Below, piece by piece: positions 34,767-47,933 of a stretch of 64,000 bases of DNA. The position numbers were made by a program, and so were the translations under genes. Source of the stretch: Apostichopus japonicus (Eukaryota > Echinodermata > Holothuroidea > Aspidochirotida > Stichopodidae); the NCBI RefSeq assembly GCF_037975245.1, contig NC_092567.1, positions 19,102,876 through 19,166,875 of the forward strand, given 5' to 3'. Position 1 is the stretch's first letter. Every line of letters starts with the position of its first letter. The notes beneath the pieces are model-generated. The model made no database searches. It saw nothing but the letters and a program-made list of their open reading frames with translations, and was not told the DNA's origin.

Positions 34767-35922
34767 CAGTATTAGTCGATCCATCCCACATTTTGATAGA
34801 AATATGATACCCTACAAAGGTGCTGATAATTTTCAGTTGTTTTTCAAATCTCTGTCCAGGGAATAATTGGTGAAAGATCTCGTTGTAAACATGAAATCCG
34901 CCATTAAATCTGTTGAAGCTATTACAACGAATGGTATATTTACAGCTACGTGATCGATACAAGTGAGTTCTCTATTCATTTGAGGGACTGTTATCGACAG
35001 AAGTGGGCTCCGTAATAGTAGCCCCTTTCTGCGTAGTATTGATCTAGCTTTTGCTAATGAATATTTATTCCACCCATGACATCATCACTTGAATTAGTAA
35101 GGCCATGACCGGTGTGGGATGAATGGAATCAGGATCATGCAGCAATCACAAATTGGGGCCGTCTATAGCTGGGGTCGATTAAAGAAAATTGCTCTCGCTG
35201 CCTTGTCATTTTGATTCACATACGGGGCCTTTGTTTTGGTTACTGTGTAGTAAGAAGCGAGCATAATCAAAAAAAAAAATTAAGTTATAGTTCAGGCGCC
35301 GCTTGTCTGTCAGTTGCTCCCCTTACCAGATATAGTCCACTCAAAATTTGTCCAACGGCGTCATCCCCTTGTTTGATTGTAGCTTTTGGCCATTGTTTAT
35401 TTATGTTACTTTTTATTGTCTTATTTCATGTAAGTTCCTTTCAAAATGTTTCTTAGTTTGTCACTTTCTTTCTCGAGGGCCCTTGGGGAAGATTATAGCG
35501 ACGATGTCTAACCAAGTATAACCATCTTTAGATAAAGTTGAAATTAAATTAAATGGATGGAACAGTTTTTCATGTATCGTTCCTTTTAGAGAATCCAATT
35601 CCACTTACGTTGATCTCGTCTCCGCGGTATCGAGAAATTGTTCATTTCGAAATATGTCTGCCAGCCTGGGGACCCGGATCGAGCAAGCTGAACTTGGAAC
35701 TTCACTTGGCTCTCGTGTACATCCTGAAGTGATGATATTCAAAGATCACCCCCCCCCCTCCCCCACACACACACACACTCTCTAACTGTGACGTAAATTT
35801 ACTTGTGACCAGTTAGTAGTACAATTATTGTTCACAACACTGCATATCTGTGTTGAATTTCTGTAGTCGCCTCTCACGTCCGTGCTACCAGTAGACGAGT
35901 TCCTTCTCTCATATCTCCTCAT
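34767..35922 (-). CDS. Partial unrecognised gene, divergent from COMMD9
   Basis: Minus-strand exons: 35922-35803 (ATG, 40 codons, MRRYERRNSSTGSTDVRG to CTTNWSQ, donor GTAAAT) joins in frame to 35723-35609 (acceptor CACTTCAG, DVHESQVKFQVQLARSG to SIPRRRDQ, donor GTAAGT). A later candidate is 34971-34767 (FNGGFHVYNEIFHQLFPG to VGYHISIKMWDGS, donor GTATGT). The second and third exons do not match in phase directly. A small exon at about 35369-35314 (TIKQGDDAVGQILSGLYL) would bridge them, but its acceptor is weak. The sequence has protein-like composition with N-glycosylation-type NST and NCT motifs and two cysteines. I cannot name the family. The 3' end was not found. The start codon lies only 52 bases from that of COMMD9 on the opposite strand. 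Confidence 0.4.
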
Positions 35923-35974
35923 ATATTTTGTATGATAAAACAATTTTATGATCGACTGTTGCAAAACTTTGAAA
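35923..35974. promoter_or_regulatory. Candidate bidirectional promoter / 5' leader region
   Basis: Only 52 bases separate the start codons of COMMD9 (plus) and the divergent gene (minus). If both models are right the promoters must overlap or the leaders extend into each other's first exon. No TATA box was evident. This depends on the weaker minus-strand model. Confidence 0.3.
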
Positions 35975-38900
35975 ATGGCTGATTGTGACTTGGATTTTGA
36001 ACCATTAGGGCACCTGTTAAAGGTACATGCAAGAAGTTATTGAGTCAATTTTCCGCTGTTCTGCCTCTTAATGTAAAGTGTTCATGTTGGTACTAGTTAC
36101 GCGAAATTTTTGGTACGCCTACCCCAAAGCAAAACATAGCATTGGCATGGCATGTAACGAGGTTATCGTGGTACTCTTTTACATGATTTTTACAAGCCAT
36201 TAAAAGCCTGGATTTGTTTGAACGTTGGTATCGTTGCGTAGGCTGATCGCAAACTGCCAAGTCTAGCAGACTAGGCCCAAGTACGTAGGCTTAGCCTAGG
36301 CTTCTACACATAATGTTAAAGTTGTACTAGCGCAATAGTATAGTACCAGAACTATCACCTAGCACTGTAGCAGTAGTACTAGTAGCCTGTTACCGACGCA
36401 TAGCGTTAGTCCAATTGTTATCACAACTAAATTACTGAGTCTGCTGGTGTAACTAAGTTGCAGTAGGACAAATGGTGTTGAATGTCATCCAACAATGCAC
36501 TTTTGTTTATATGAAGTTAAAAGATCATGTTATGATTGACTTATTACTTTTATTAGAATTTATGAGCAATAAGAATTTAGACCTCCACTGTGGAGCAGAC
36601 ATCATCAACAGTCTAGCCTAAGTTAAAGGAGAATTCCATATATTAGCATATTTAATATCAACTCAGAGTTCTCTGTGACTCTGACATTGTCAGGACTAAA
36701 ACTCTGCCTAGCCTAAAGTTATTCTTTGAATCTTTCTCTGTTGTAGCTCCCTGAACTTTGTAACACACAGTATTTCCCACTGACATTTAAATAGAGCTCC
36801 TAATGTCACCAATTATAAATGGAAACATAAGACTTGTCTATTCCCAAGAACATTTTCTTGACTCCAAGCAGCACTGAACATTGCATGACTTTGGATATTA
36901 GTATGCTGTACAAATATTTTTGATCGATTGAATGATTAAAAATGACCACTGATTTTGTTACAGGCAAGCAGTAAAGATCAAGTTCAGCAGTTGTGTGCTC
37001 AGTCTTTCATGTACAAGGATCTGATACACCCACCAGAGGAGGTAGTCAAGAAAACCACAGAGAACCTGAAGATAGAAACACAGGACACAGTTGCAGTAAG
37101 TAGTCTTTACTGTACAGTACCTCAACGTGGGATAAGGGAGATACTGTTAAGTTTGGCAAGCCGCCGAGGGGCCAACTCCAGCAGACGAAAGAATTCCAGT
37201 CTGGTCCATGAGAAAGAAAAATAATAAATAATTGGGCATCGGAACCCATTGCACATGTTGTACATTACTTAATCTAGGTATAGGCCTAGATTTTTATTGT
37301 CTGGTGCTAGCTCCTTGCACCAACCAATGGTGCCCATCAGCATATAGAATGGTATCTTTCCTTATTCACTTTGGAAAGCTCACTAATTTAAGTAAACAAT
37401 AAATATAATAACCCCCAAATTTAAACTAATAGATCTATGCTTTTCAAGTTTCTACACTTATAGCATTTCCCTGACTGTTTATAATTAGCTCTAGGATATA
37501 TGGCGTTAAGAAAATAAACTGTGTTCCAAGTGGTACCATGCTGCCATAAGTATTAAGGAAGGAACACATTTTCTCATACGCAGCTTGCAAAATCAGAGAG
37601 ATAAGTGATTTGTAGCAACTTAAAAAAATAAAAAATCTGGCTGACCGACAAAATATTTAGTCCTTTCAGATGATCGGTGGTAAATTTTCAAAATCAGGGC
37701 TGATAGATTGGGAATATTAATTAACATAAACATTTCAAATCTATGCTACTTTTGTCCTTACAATTGATTGTCTTGCTTTTTGTCATTTTTCTTCATTTCC
37801 AGTTGTTCCGGTCTCTCTCCAGCCTGATTCGTCTTGTCTTGTTCCGAATGTGCACAGATGCAGCCTCAGTGGCCAAAGTGTTTCCAGGTTAGTTGTTGCT
37901 ACGTTTGACAGCACTTGACATCAAACAGTTCCTACTAGTAACAATTTAAAGGTATGCTGTATTAAAGCATGCTATAGTTGCTAGAAGTTTAGAAAAAGTA
38001 CTTTCCTGGAGGTCTTTACTCTCCAAATTATTCTCAGACATTCTAAGAGAACACACAAGATGTTTGAATGTCCCAGTGAGGTAAATTTAGTTACCCAAAT
38101 AATGCCAGTTTTTTAAAATATGGTCACCTTTGGTCAAAATTCTTAAAATATTTTTGTTATCACCCACCCTGGAGGAAGTTGACCTCATCGGGACATTCAA
38201 ACATCTTGGTTGTTCATTAAATATTCACAATTCTCACTGATTTCTTTCTACAGATAATTTTCATAAAAATCTAAAGGAGCTTCTGTCGAAGATAATCGCA
38301 GAAAATTTGTGAGTATCTTCTAACCGTATTTCTAACTTATCCAGGGAAATGATAATTATCATAAAGAAGGATGGTTTTATTAGTTTCTATTAACAAAAGT
38401 CAAATGTGATTGCAGACAAAAGTTGTTATTCCCGCCCCCACCCAATGCATCTCAAGGATAAAGAGATGAAAATTACCAACAGTTATTGAGCACAGAACTT
38501 GAAGATTCAAAGTCCCGGTTTCGAATTCGGACAAAATCCCATGATTTCTGGCTTATAATTCTTGTGCTCTTTCAAAAACTTTGTGGATAGATTTTGGCAG
38601 TCAGCTCTGTGTTGTTGATTTACTTGGGTTCTCCCCTTATCAAGTTTAATACAATAAGCTGCAACTCTTAGCTTTTCCCTCTCTGTTGACTCCATCTCCC
38701 TCACTGTTCACTCCTATGAGCCCACACTGTCCTTCCATTCACTACCTACTGTACACTCTACGTCTGGGTTGAAAGTTAAAACAAAATTGATGTTATCTTT
38801 TAAAACAGATCAAATTGGAGATCAAGAACCATTAGTAATCAAGGTAAGTTCAGAGCCTCAAAACTCCTACATCAAATTCAAAACATTAAAATTATTTCCC

Positions 38901-39496
38901 TAGCATTGTTCTGGGAAATTCATTTGTCCTTTTGGATACACCTCATAAATCTATGTGCTAACTGTAGCAATGAGGTTGATATACTTCTTTCATCATAAGT
39001 GAAGACCAGGTTGGACTGTAGAGAAGTGCATAATGTTGGAAGGAAAATGCAATCAACTGCCAAATTTTTGTGTCTTTTATGTTTTGTTTTTTCATTGTTC
39101 TTCTTTTTTTTTGCACTCTCTATAGTTTCTTTGCCAAAACTGATCGATTTTGATTGGCGGGTCGATATCAAGAGCTCGTCAGATTCCTTATCGAGAATGT
39201 CGGTACCGACATGCATACTACAACTCAAGGTGAGTATCTAATTTGATAAGGAAGTATTTAAAATATTTAAAATATATATATTTACACTACACGAGAGCAA
39301 GCGAAATGAATATATCGGTCCAATTCCAGAGTTTCCTAATTCTCCTTCTCAGATCCAAGAAGACACTACAAACACAGAGAGCGTAACAGGAACTCAATCA
39401 CTGAATGTAGAGCTCAGTAAGGAGAAATTAGAAGCCATGCTGGACGGACTCGGAAAGATACGAGGCCAGCTCAACTCGGTCGCCAAAAGAAACTGA
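35975..39496 (+). CDS. COMMD9: COMM domain-containing protein 9, seven exons
   Basis: Exons 35975-36022, 36964-37095, 37803-37887, 38254-38308, 38809-38843, 39126-39229 and 39353-39496 join in frame into 200 codons (human COMMD9: 198). The N-terminal helical part shows ASSKDQVQQLC and VFPDNFHKNLKELLSKII. The COMM domain begins at VSLPKLIDFDWRVDIKSSSD and continues SRMSVPTCILQLKIQED and VELSKEKLEAMLDGLGKIRG, closely matching the recalled vertebrate sequence. Family knowledge: COMMD proteins assemble into a ten-member ring within the Commander/CCC complex that supports endosomal recycling, and COMMD9 also affects NF-kB and Notch trafficking. All introns have GT/AG ends and phases agree. The start is supported by the short first exon MADCDLDFEPLGHLLK. 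AATAAA at 39544-39549 may be a poly(A) signal. Confidence 0.95.
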
Positions 39497-39543
39497 TATG
39501 CGACGGTTTGAGGATTAAGAAATATATTGATGTGGAGGAAGAG

Positions 39544-39549
39544 AATAAA
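39544..39549 (+). terminator. Candidate COMMD9 poly(A) signal
   Basis: AATAAA lies 48 bases after the COMMD9 stop codon. A 3' UTR this short is possible; downstream hexamers cannot be excluded. Confidence 0.35.
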
Positions 39550-42533
39550 GAAAGAAGTAGGTGAAAAGATCTCAAAAAAGAACTGGTTTCTTTATAATGG
39601 ACAAAGTGGAATGGAATGGAATGAAATATCAAGGGTGCGCTGTAAAGTGAGGAAATGTTAACGTTGAAAAGGAGCAACGTCTTCACCTAAAATGTATCTT
39701 CCTAGTAGCTGATACTTCAGAGTTATCCAACAGGTGTCGCTAGCAAGGCTCTCCTTGCCCCTTTTTAACAAAGTTTAGCTTTTTTGTTCCAAGAATGCTG
39801 AAGTTTTCACACTTGTAGAGAAATTGTCCAAGAAAGAATCAGCAATTGACATTAAAATACACTAATCTGTAGAAAAGACTTTATCTGAAATGGATTGGAC
39901 TTTTTAGTTGATGGCTGAAAAGTATACTGGATACGTTAGTTAGGTTTGCTTTGAGAACTAAATACTATGTCAAAAGTTGTGTTTTTTTCCTTTTGAAAGA
40001 AATCTCTCGACATCTATGTACATGGCTCTGCCTCGATGAAAAAAAACCTGGCAGGCAGGGAAAAGAGATTGGGAAACCATATGAGAGAGAAAGTTAAATT
40101 TAAAAGGAAAGTGAAGTGCAGATGTGAGTTAAAGTTATTTAAATACAAAATATGCATCTGGTAACATCTGAATCTCGGAATGACAGCTCACGACAATATA
40201 TATTTGTAGAACATGTGATGTAATCCGAAATTTGCTCGTATCCGATTCCGTTGGTATTTTATCGAAGGTCAGGAAGTAGTGCCAAGATTACTACAGGCAG
40301 CGAGGCGGCAATCCATGAACACTCAGTTTTTAACTAAATACTGTAAGAGTATATTTCCTGTGGAACAAATTCCTGTCTCAAAATGAATTCAAAAACAGGT
40401 TCTGTCTTAAGAACAAAACCCCAAGGTGTAGATTAACGACTTATTTTCAAAACAATGTGAAATACCTATATCAGTGAAAATTAATTGAATATTAGATAAT
40501 ATGTGTCTGGCAACACTAGCTGACTCTTGTAATGAGAGCTGACAACACACGAAACAGCTGTAGAACACCACAACGACGTCAGTAATTTTGGCTCTTATCT
40601 GATTTTTTATAGGTATTTTATCAAACGTGCGGAATAGTATTAAGATAAATACTGTGCAGATCAATCATTGGCAGTATTACAAGAAAAGCTTTAAAATTTA
40701 TTTGGTATGTAAGACAGGTGACACAGGTTGAATCGTGGATTGATAGATAAAAAACAAAGCATAATATCTGCAACAGATGACAGGAGCCTTTCAAATCTAT
40801 TCGCTATTTTTCATCTCGATCACGCTGCTATTTTATCGACAAGTGGAAATGATTGTCAGTTTTATAGGATTGGCAAACTCACATTCTTTCAAATCTATAA
40901 TCTTTGCTGTTTTTCTTCAGTTTAAAGTACCTCCCTGATAATGACAATGATTAATGAGATGAAGATGATGTAAATCAAAGGTCACAAAATTAAAGTGATA
41001 TTCTGGTGGCTGTATAAGTCAATTATATATCAAGGTTTTTCTCCAATTTGGGTGTTATTTCGTCAATGCACCTGGCAACAACAGAGTGAGAGATGTCATG
41101 ATGGTAATCGAGGTGAAGAAAGTCTTCTAGTTTTTACCCGCCTTTATAATGTCCAAATCATTTTGTTTCCACCGAGAAAGATAATGTTCTTACAAAATTA
41201 GTAATTTAGTGATGAAATTCCAACAGAGGAGAACTTGGACAAACTAAGCACACATTTCCAATCTATCACATTTCTTAAAGATACATGGACAAATATTATA
41301 ATAGTTTTTTATGAAAATCTGCCATGATACCATCACAGGTCATTATAAATCCTGGAGTAAGGAATGCTTTATCGGATGAAACGTACTATTAAAACCAACT
41401 ATATCTAGATTAAGCAACAAGATATTGAAATATGGGGGATTTTCAACTTCCAGTGTAGAATTTTTTTTTACTCATCCATGTGACTGGCACATAGTATAGT
41501 AGACCAGTTGTAATTGTATTTTGTCATTTTGGGTGGGAGGGGTGGGGGGGTGTGGGGGAAGGACTTACAAGAAATAAAATGAAAAAAATAAACGACCAAG
41601 TCTTTTTGTTATTATTTGCTGTGTTTTCTTAATTTATTTCCCTACTTCTAACTTAATGCAGAGGAGCAATGCAAAGTTAATGGCTTATAACATATAAGAG
41701 CAAAGGTGTTTAAGCTAATGCCCTCAACAACAAAAAATAATAATAAATATGTTTCATTGTTTGGCATTCATAGGCAGAATATTATAATCTTTCTCGTTTC
41801 TTCAGGCTTGTATGTAATATACCTCACGAACAAAATGAGTAGACGATTTATAAAAGTGGCTGGAATACAAGACTAGCACACATCAGATCTGTTGTCATTT
41901 GCTTATCAGGATAAATTACATGAACTTTGTCCTGCAAGGATTAAACACAAGTTAGAAAAGAAAAGAAAAATACAGAAAGCAAAAAAGTCCAGATACATCA
42001 AATTAATGCTTAAATTAGCAGATCTTTTAAAGGTCATCGATAATGACCTGAAATATGCTAGAAAATCAAATAATGCTCAGTCTTGTTTAAACTTCAAGAA
42101 AACGTTATACTGCCCTCTAAGCATTTGTTCCACTGTTAGACATTTAGTTGTGTAATAATTAAAAGCAGAACCTGTAGCTACACTTCTTATCAAGGTGGCC
42201 CAATGCTTTTCAAGAAGGGGGGGGGGGAGCAAGGGAGACCCATTCTTTTCATGGCGGACATGTTTTTTCAAAGGGGGGGGGCAATGCTTTTCAGGGGTGT
42301 CAGGCAAAACCTATTTGCTACAAAACAAAATATTTGATAATTCCAAAGGGGTGCAAGATCACTATTTGGAGAGCCTAGCCCCCACCCCACCCCTCCTGGG
42401 TCACCCTTCTGATTGAATGCCAGAGAATTATTTGGAGAACCAGACCTCCAGCAGAGTATTTTTAGCCAATTTTAGCATACTGAAATGGTGGTGATTATTG
42501 ATGACCAAGCAATTTATGATGTCACTTCATTCT
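39550..42533. other. Intergenic region, no gene
   Basis: AT-rich sequence without supported exons. It holds a G-rich tract near 41.53-41.57 kb and G-runs at 42.21-42.30 kb. The segment at about 42050-42140 (ATATGCTAGAAA and TTATACTG landmarks) has a diverged relative at about 47300-47385, suggesting an old dispersed repeat. Confidence 0.4.
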
Positions 42534-42534
42534 C

Positions 42535-42565
<31 letters not shown>

Positions 42566-42800
42566 TGTATATGTGATCTTCCCGCAAGCAGGAACTCGCG
42601 AAAGAAGCCATGGAGGCTTATAGACTCGCAAGCTGACCGAAGCCAATCTCTCGGCACACATCCATTTAACGTCCATGTCGGGAAGTTGTTATTGAACAAC
42701 ACCCTTGCCAGACGACACACCTTGCTGTCGGCGGGGAATCGAACCGGGGATCTCATGACTGGGAGACGCCGGCGTTAACCACTAGGCTATACACTCCGCC
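42534..42800 (-). mobile_element. tRNA-derived SINE with tetranucleotide tail
   Basis: Read on the minus strand from 42800, the head has a Pol III A box TAGCCTAGTGG (42789-42779) and a perfect B box GGTTCGATTCC (42745-42735) at tRNA-like spacing, starting GGCGGAG. The body continues to about 42574 and ends in an ACAT-type tetranucleotide tail (42573-42534). This is the layout of a tRNA-related SINE. No clear target duplication was found, and the tRNA fold is imperfect, so it is not a functional tRNA gene. Confidence 0.75.
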
Positions 42801-43715
42801 ATTGTATGACATATTGTATGACAAAGCTTAGACTTGGAATATGGCATGCCTTAGGTGGGGACTCCATGATCATGTGACTTAGTTTGGACTTGAACAATGC
42901 CTAATTTAACTCGGATTGAATATCGAGTCACTTGACTTGGGCTCGAACGATGCGTGAATGAGCTAGGGATCTAACAACTGCCTGACTTGACATGTAAACC
43001 CGAATAGTGCGTAAGCAAAGATGAAACTAGAACAATACGTTAAGTTAGCTGCAACGCAAAGTGAGTTCTCGTAGTAAACTTGGGCTCGAATAAAGAGTGA
43101 ACTATTTTACCTTCTTAACCGATGTCACAAAGGACCAAATGAAAAGTTCTCTAATCTCCCATGAATGCATGATTCTGTCATCATGTTCTCGCCAAAATTT
43201 CAAAACTGACTCAAATAGTTGTGGCATCACGAATTAACATCATTATGAAAACTTAACTTACAGCGTCCATGATGTTTCAGCCGATAATTTACTTGAAATT
43301 AAAGTCCCACATGATCTCAATTTATGGGTATTTTATCATACCTCACCAGTCGATCCCAACACGTGAGAATTGCAAACTTCTAAAGGTATATGAAGTATTA
43401 TCTCGTAAAACACTGGTGCACCCCAAGGCAAGGTTGCCCCCTTCCCCCGCCCCATTTTTTTATTCCCCACTTTGTACACAACAGATGCTTGATCATCAAA
43501 TGCCAGTTATCATGTGCTTAATTACACCGAATCAAGCAGTCACTCTCATGCATATGACATTTTCCTCCCACGTTATTCCACATTCAGTTCATCTTAATCT
43601 TCTTTTGTGAATTTTAATTCTCCATCTCACTAGAGACAAAAAAAAAAAACCCGGCGTATTCTTCATCTCCGTCTTCTCTCGATACCAAAATATTCACACA
43701 AAAATATGTCTACTT

Positions 43716-46700
43716 TTATCCAAATTCAGTACTCTCTTTCTCTGTAGTAATCATTCCTTTCTCGTAATTTTCACTTTCTTCGCTGTCCATGCTTGTAACA
43801 ATATTTTTACTCAGTTCGTCGTCGCCTCCTATCTTATTCCTCAGTAGCCTAGGCACTTTATTTTGAGCACGATCAGTCACGTTTTGTCCAGCGCGGGAAA
43901 TCCCTTTCTTCAAACTGTTAACGCCTGCCTCTATCACCTCTGTGGTCTGGTTGTACAGGCCGAGGGAGACCCGGCGAAGTCTCTCAATCCTAGGTGACTT
44001 CTGAGAAGAATTGTTTCCACCTGGTGGTGAAAAAAAGAGAGTGCTCATTTGAGAGAGAGTTTGCAAAGAAATCCATCGTGAGTGAAATTTGTTAATGTGC
44101 GAGAGCAACATTTAAAAATCATAGACGTAATAATTGATTAGGGTGGGGGTGAGTGGGGTACGTGAGGGGGGGGGGCTACGAAGTGTAGTTGCGGTAGTAT
44201 GCTTCTGTTCATCACATTTTCGACTAGGGATGCACTCCACGGCAGTTTCTTTCTCATTTCGCTGAATTTTTTGTTCAGCAAAGGAAGTGCCAAGCAGTGG
44301 CGGCGCCAAGGGGGGGCTTGGGGGGCTTTAGCCCCCCCACTGAAGTAGTCAGCCCCCCCCCCATTAGCCCCCCCAACTGAAATAGGCAAAAAAAAAAAAA
44401 CCTCATTGAAACAATATAGCCTACCCAAATTTTGTCAGCCATAACGCAGTGCTACAATGGTCAATGGAAATTTTGATGAATTTTTCACATGATAATAGTC
44501 AGTGACTCAGTTGTGGTGCAGGAAGCCTTGTTTTGGTGACTGATAAAAACAATTCAGAATCCAGCTTTATCCGCGTGTGCGTTTCACAAACAGCGTGTAT
44601 ACAGACTAAAACAGGAGTTGTGTCAGAGAGCGCGATATAATAATTGAGCAAGGGAATTGGATCTTTCACAGCAGGTAATATTTTAGTGATACGAAAACTG
44701 TGAATTGGTATCTTCCATTCTAATTTGACTAAAGTTACTCACAAAAAAATGCATATTTTTGGAGAAATTTTCAGGTGACAAAAGCCTCGCTAAATGCCAC
44801 CATTTTGCATGTAGGCCTTTCCAGGATTGGGAAAAATTTCAAAAGGGGAGGGGGGTACCCCCTCCCCTTATACCCCTCCCCCAGGACGGCGATCACTCAA
44901 TCTTGTAAGCCACCAAAAAAAATTGGCTCAGCCCCCCCTTAGCCTCCCCAACTAAAAATTCCTGGCGCCGCCACTGGTGCCAAGCAATCAAATCGTCATG
45001 ATATATATATACCTTCAGAATAAGTGTATTTTTAAAATTTTCTAATACAATACTCACGGTGCATGCGCGGTTTATCATTATTCAGTTTGCTATGCTGTAC
45101 TTGAAGAGTTGAAGTACGTTTCACAGCGTAACAGAATCTACCCACTTGAAATCACTGTTTGATATTGCAGCTTGATAAGAGGGTAAGTTCTATGTAACCT
45201 TATAAAGTCGTTTCATGTAGGTCGATGCGTATTTTCTTCCCTATGTTCTTATTATTCTTTGCTTGGTTTTTTTAATTGCTATTCTTCGCCATCTTTACAG
45301 CCAGATCACTCGCTAGTTAATTTTTGATATTATACTGGTGTGTCGTTAAAGAGAGGATCGGCTCCTCTGCATGGACATTTAAACAATTCTCTGCGGAGAA
45401 CTAGGAGAACTACTGAAGACATCCGATTCACCTTTGTGGTAACTGAGTTCATTTGGAAACGAATCTTCGTAAGTAACTTAAACGTAACGCGAGCATAAGA
45501 GCTACTTTTTGCAGTTATTTTAACCCATGAAATATTGAATATGAAATACTGCTTAAAATAAAATAAGCGTAGTGCACCATGTAGAAACACATATCATACC
45601 ATAAATTAACCCCACCCCCACCCAGAAAACACACCTTCCACCACAAAGAGAGAGAGAGAGGCAGAGAGATGGAAAACAACGACATTGAAATTTGAAGGGA
45701 AAAAATTAAGATCGCCACACTGCCAAGTTCTTCCCATGTGTCATTGTAAATTAGGAATTGAATTGTTGTTTTCCCAACCTCCAATGTCCCTCCGTTCAAT
45801 AGACAAAGAGTGGAGAATTTAAGCTCAAAATGATCAAACTTCGGCCATGTATACCCTTCTACTTCCTATAGATGTGCTACCTACGCCACCCCCCCCCACA
45901 CCCACCACATGTGGTTAGACAGAACTGCACACTGTTGCAACTTTCCAACTTATCGAGGGCTCCTCTGGAAAGCAGTGCTTCTGCACTGCACAGGACTACC
46001 CTCATTAAGATGACTATAACAAAACATAAATTAAAAACAAATTATAGGGCCTACCGTCAAATTCTTGATTTGATAGCCTTCTATTGGCTATAAAACGTGA
46101 ATGATGAATATAAACGAACAAGGAAGACTAAATTGTCAGCTTTGTCGTAAAAATTTGAACAGCAACGATTCTTACGAAACTTTTAGAATTTTAGGATGAC
46201 GTCATTCAAGGCTATGTAATAATATTATAAGATTATGCAAGTTACGCTAGTGGACTCTCTCTGTGTTTAACATTTTCCCGCTCATTATAGACACGTTAAT
46301 GTGATCCTCGCGAAAACAGTTCCTACTATTATGTCATGCATCGATAAACTTGTCCATTAGAATATTACAGATAAATAAAACGTTCGGGAAATGTTCATTT
46401 TGTTTTTGGTTTCCTTGTAACTCTATATATGGAGAGATATAGAATTATCGGAACGGAAAGTGCAACTCCTTTTCTTTAATTAGCGCTGGAGTGTCTTAGT
46501 TTTGCTTTACATTATATAATCTAGAATCACACGAACTCGGACAGATGCCAAAGATGCATAAAAATATAGCGTTACTACCCGTATGCGAGAACCATACTTT
46601 ATTTACCGTCCGTCTGCGGTATATGAAACGTGGGTGTTAGTAAACAGAATACTTGGTTTCGGGTTTCGCAACGCATGCGCAGAAATGAATTAGCAAAATT

Positions 46701-47816
46701 GGCAGAAAAAGTTCCACCTGATATGAAGATAATTTGAGCTACTGGAGGTGTTGAGAAGTCGGTCATTATATGAAACGAACTTATTTTTAAATGTGTGTGG
46801 AACCTGACTTGCTGTATTTTTACATGCAGATTAATTTCCGTGTATACGTTCCTCATCTCAAATGGCGTGAAATAATGATAAAATGCCACACATGTGAATT
46901 TCAGAAACTGCAAAACTATTCTAGGTGTCGTTATTATGTTGTTTTTGACACTCAAGAAACCTGCCAACAGTCGTTTTTGTTTTCTTTATCACGTACTGAG
47001 TGATTCAGATGGCAAATATACATTGCAAAACAAAAAGGCCTACAGGGAATGAACCAGCTATTAACTATACAGGGAGGTTTCATGAATATAATGTGAATAA
47101 AATAATACCTACTACACATGCAAAGAGTAAAAATTAACTCCGGCTGAAATAAGTTTAAATTTAACTGCTATATATTAGTGTATTGTGGTTGAATATTCGA
47201 ATATAGCGAGCATAATGTTATAGAAGTAGGTAAAATACTTTAAAGGGTATACTTCCTCTAAGAGAAACATACACCTTGAAGGTCATTAGTAGGCCCTAAA
47301 ATATGCTAGAAATCCAGATAATGGTCCGACCCATGATCAAATTTCAGCAAAGCATTTTATACTGTCACTCTAAACGTGGTCATTCATACTGAGATCTTTA
47401 ATTCTCTATTTTAACACTCTTGAATGTCTGTGGAAAAGCAGCAGAATGAGAACTTCCATGAAAGTATATACCTTTTAATAATTTTAGAACTTTTTTGGCA
47501 AAATTTGGGACAAGTACTGATGACCTGATGATCTTTAAAGTAACTCTCTGCGTTTGAATATTACCTTTTGGATTAAAGACTAGTGTTTGTCCCCTGTCCA
47601 CCCGCCCCTTTTCCTCATTCACTACAGACAGTTTTCTTGGTACCTTGTGGTAGCCTGCTTGCTGGTGACTTCGTAATGTTCGATGCTAACGAAATATTGG
47701 GAGGAGGAGAGGGGAGCCGATGGGTGAAGGGAGAGAGAGAACGAACGTTGCTTACATCTAGCGCTAAACATACTACATTTTCAAAGCAGGTGTGAATATA
47801 GCCTTGCATAGTTTGC

Positions 47817-47865
<49 letters not shown>

Positions 47866-47885
47866 TGTATATATATATGTATATA

Positions 47886-47933
<48 letters not shown>

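Noticed and set aside
42735-42800. tRNA gene
   Set aside because: A and B boxes are present, but acceptor and T-stem pairing is imperfect and a SINE body with tetranucleotide tail follows; a tRNA-derived SINE fits better.
47398-47622. Minus-strand exon candidate ([19 protein letters not shown])
   Set aside because: Splice-like borders exist, but the phase does not fit the neighbouring minus-strand model, and a repeat shared with 42.05-42.14 kb lies beside it.
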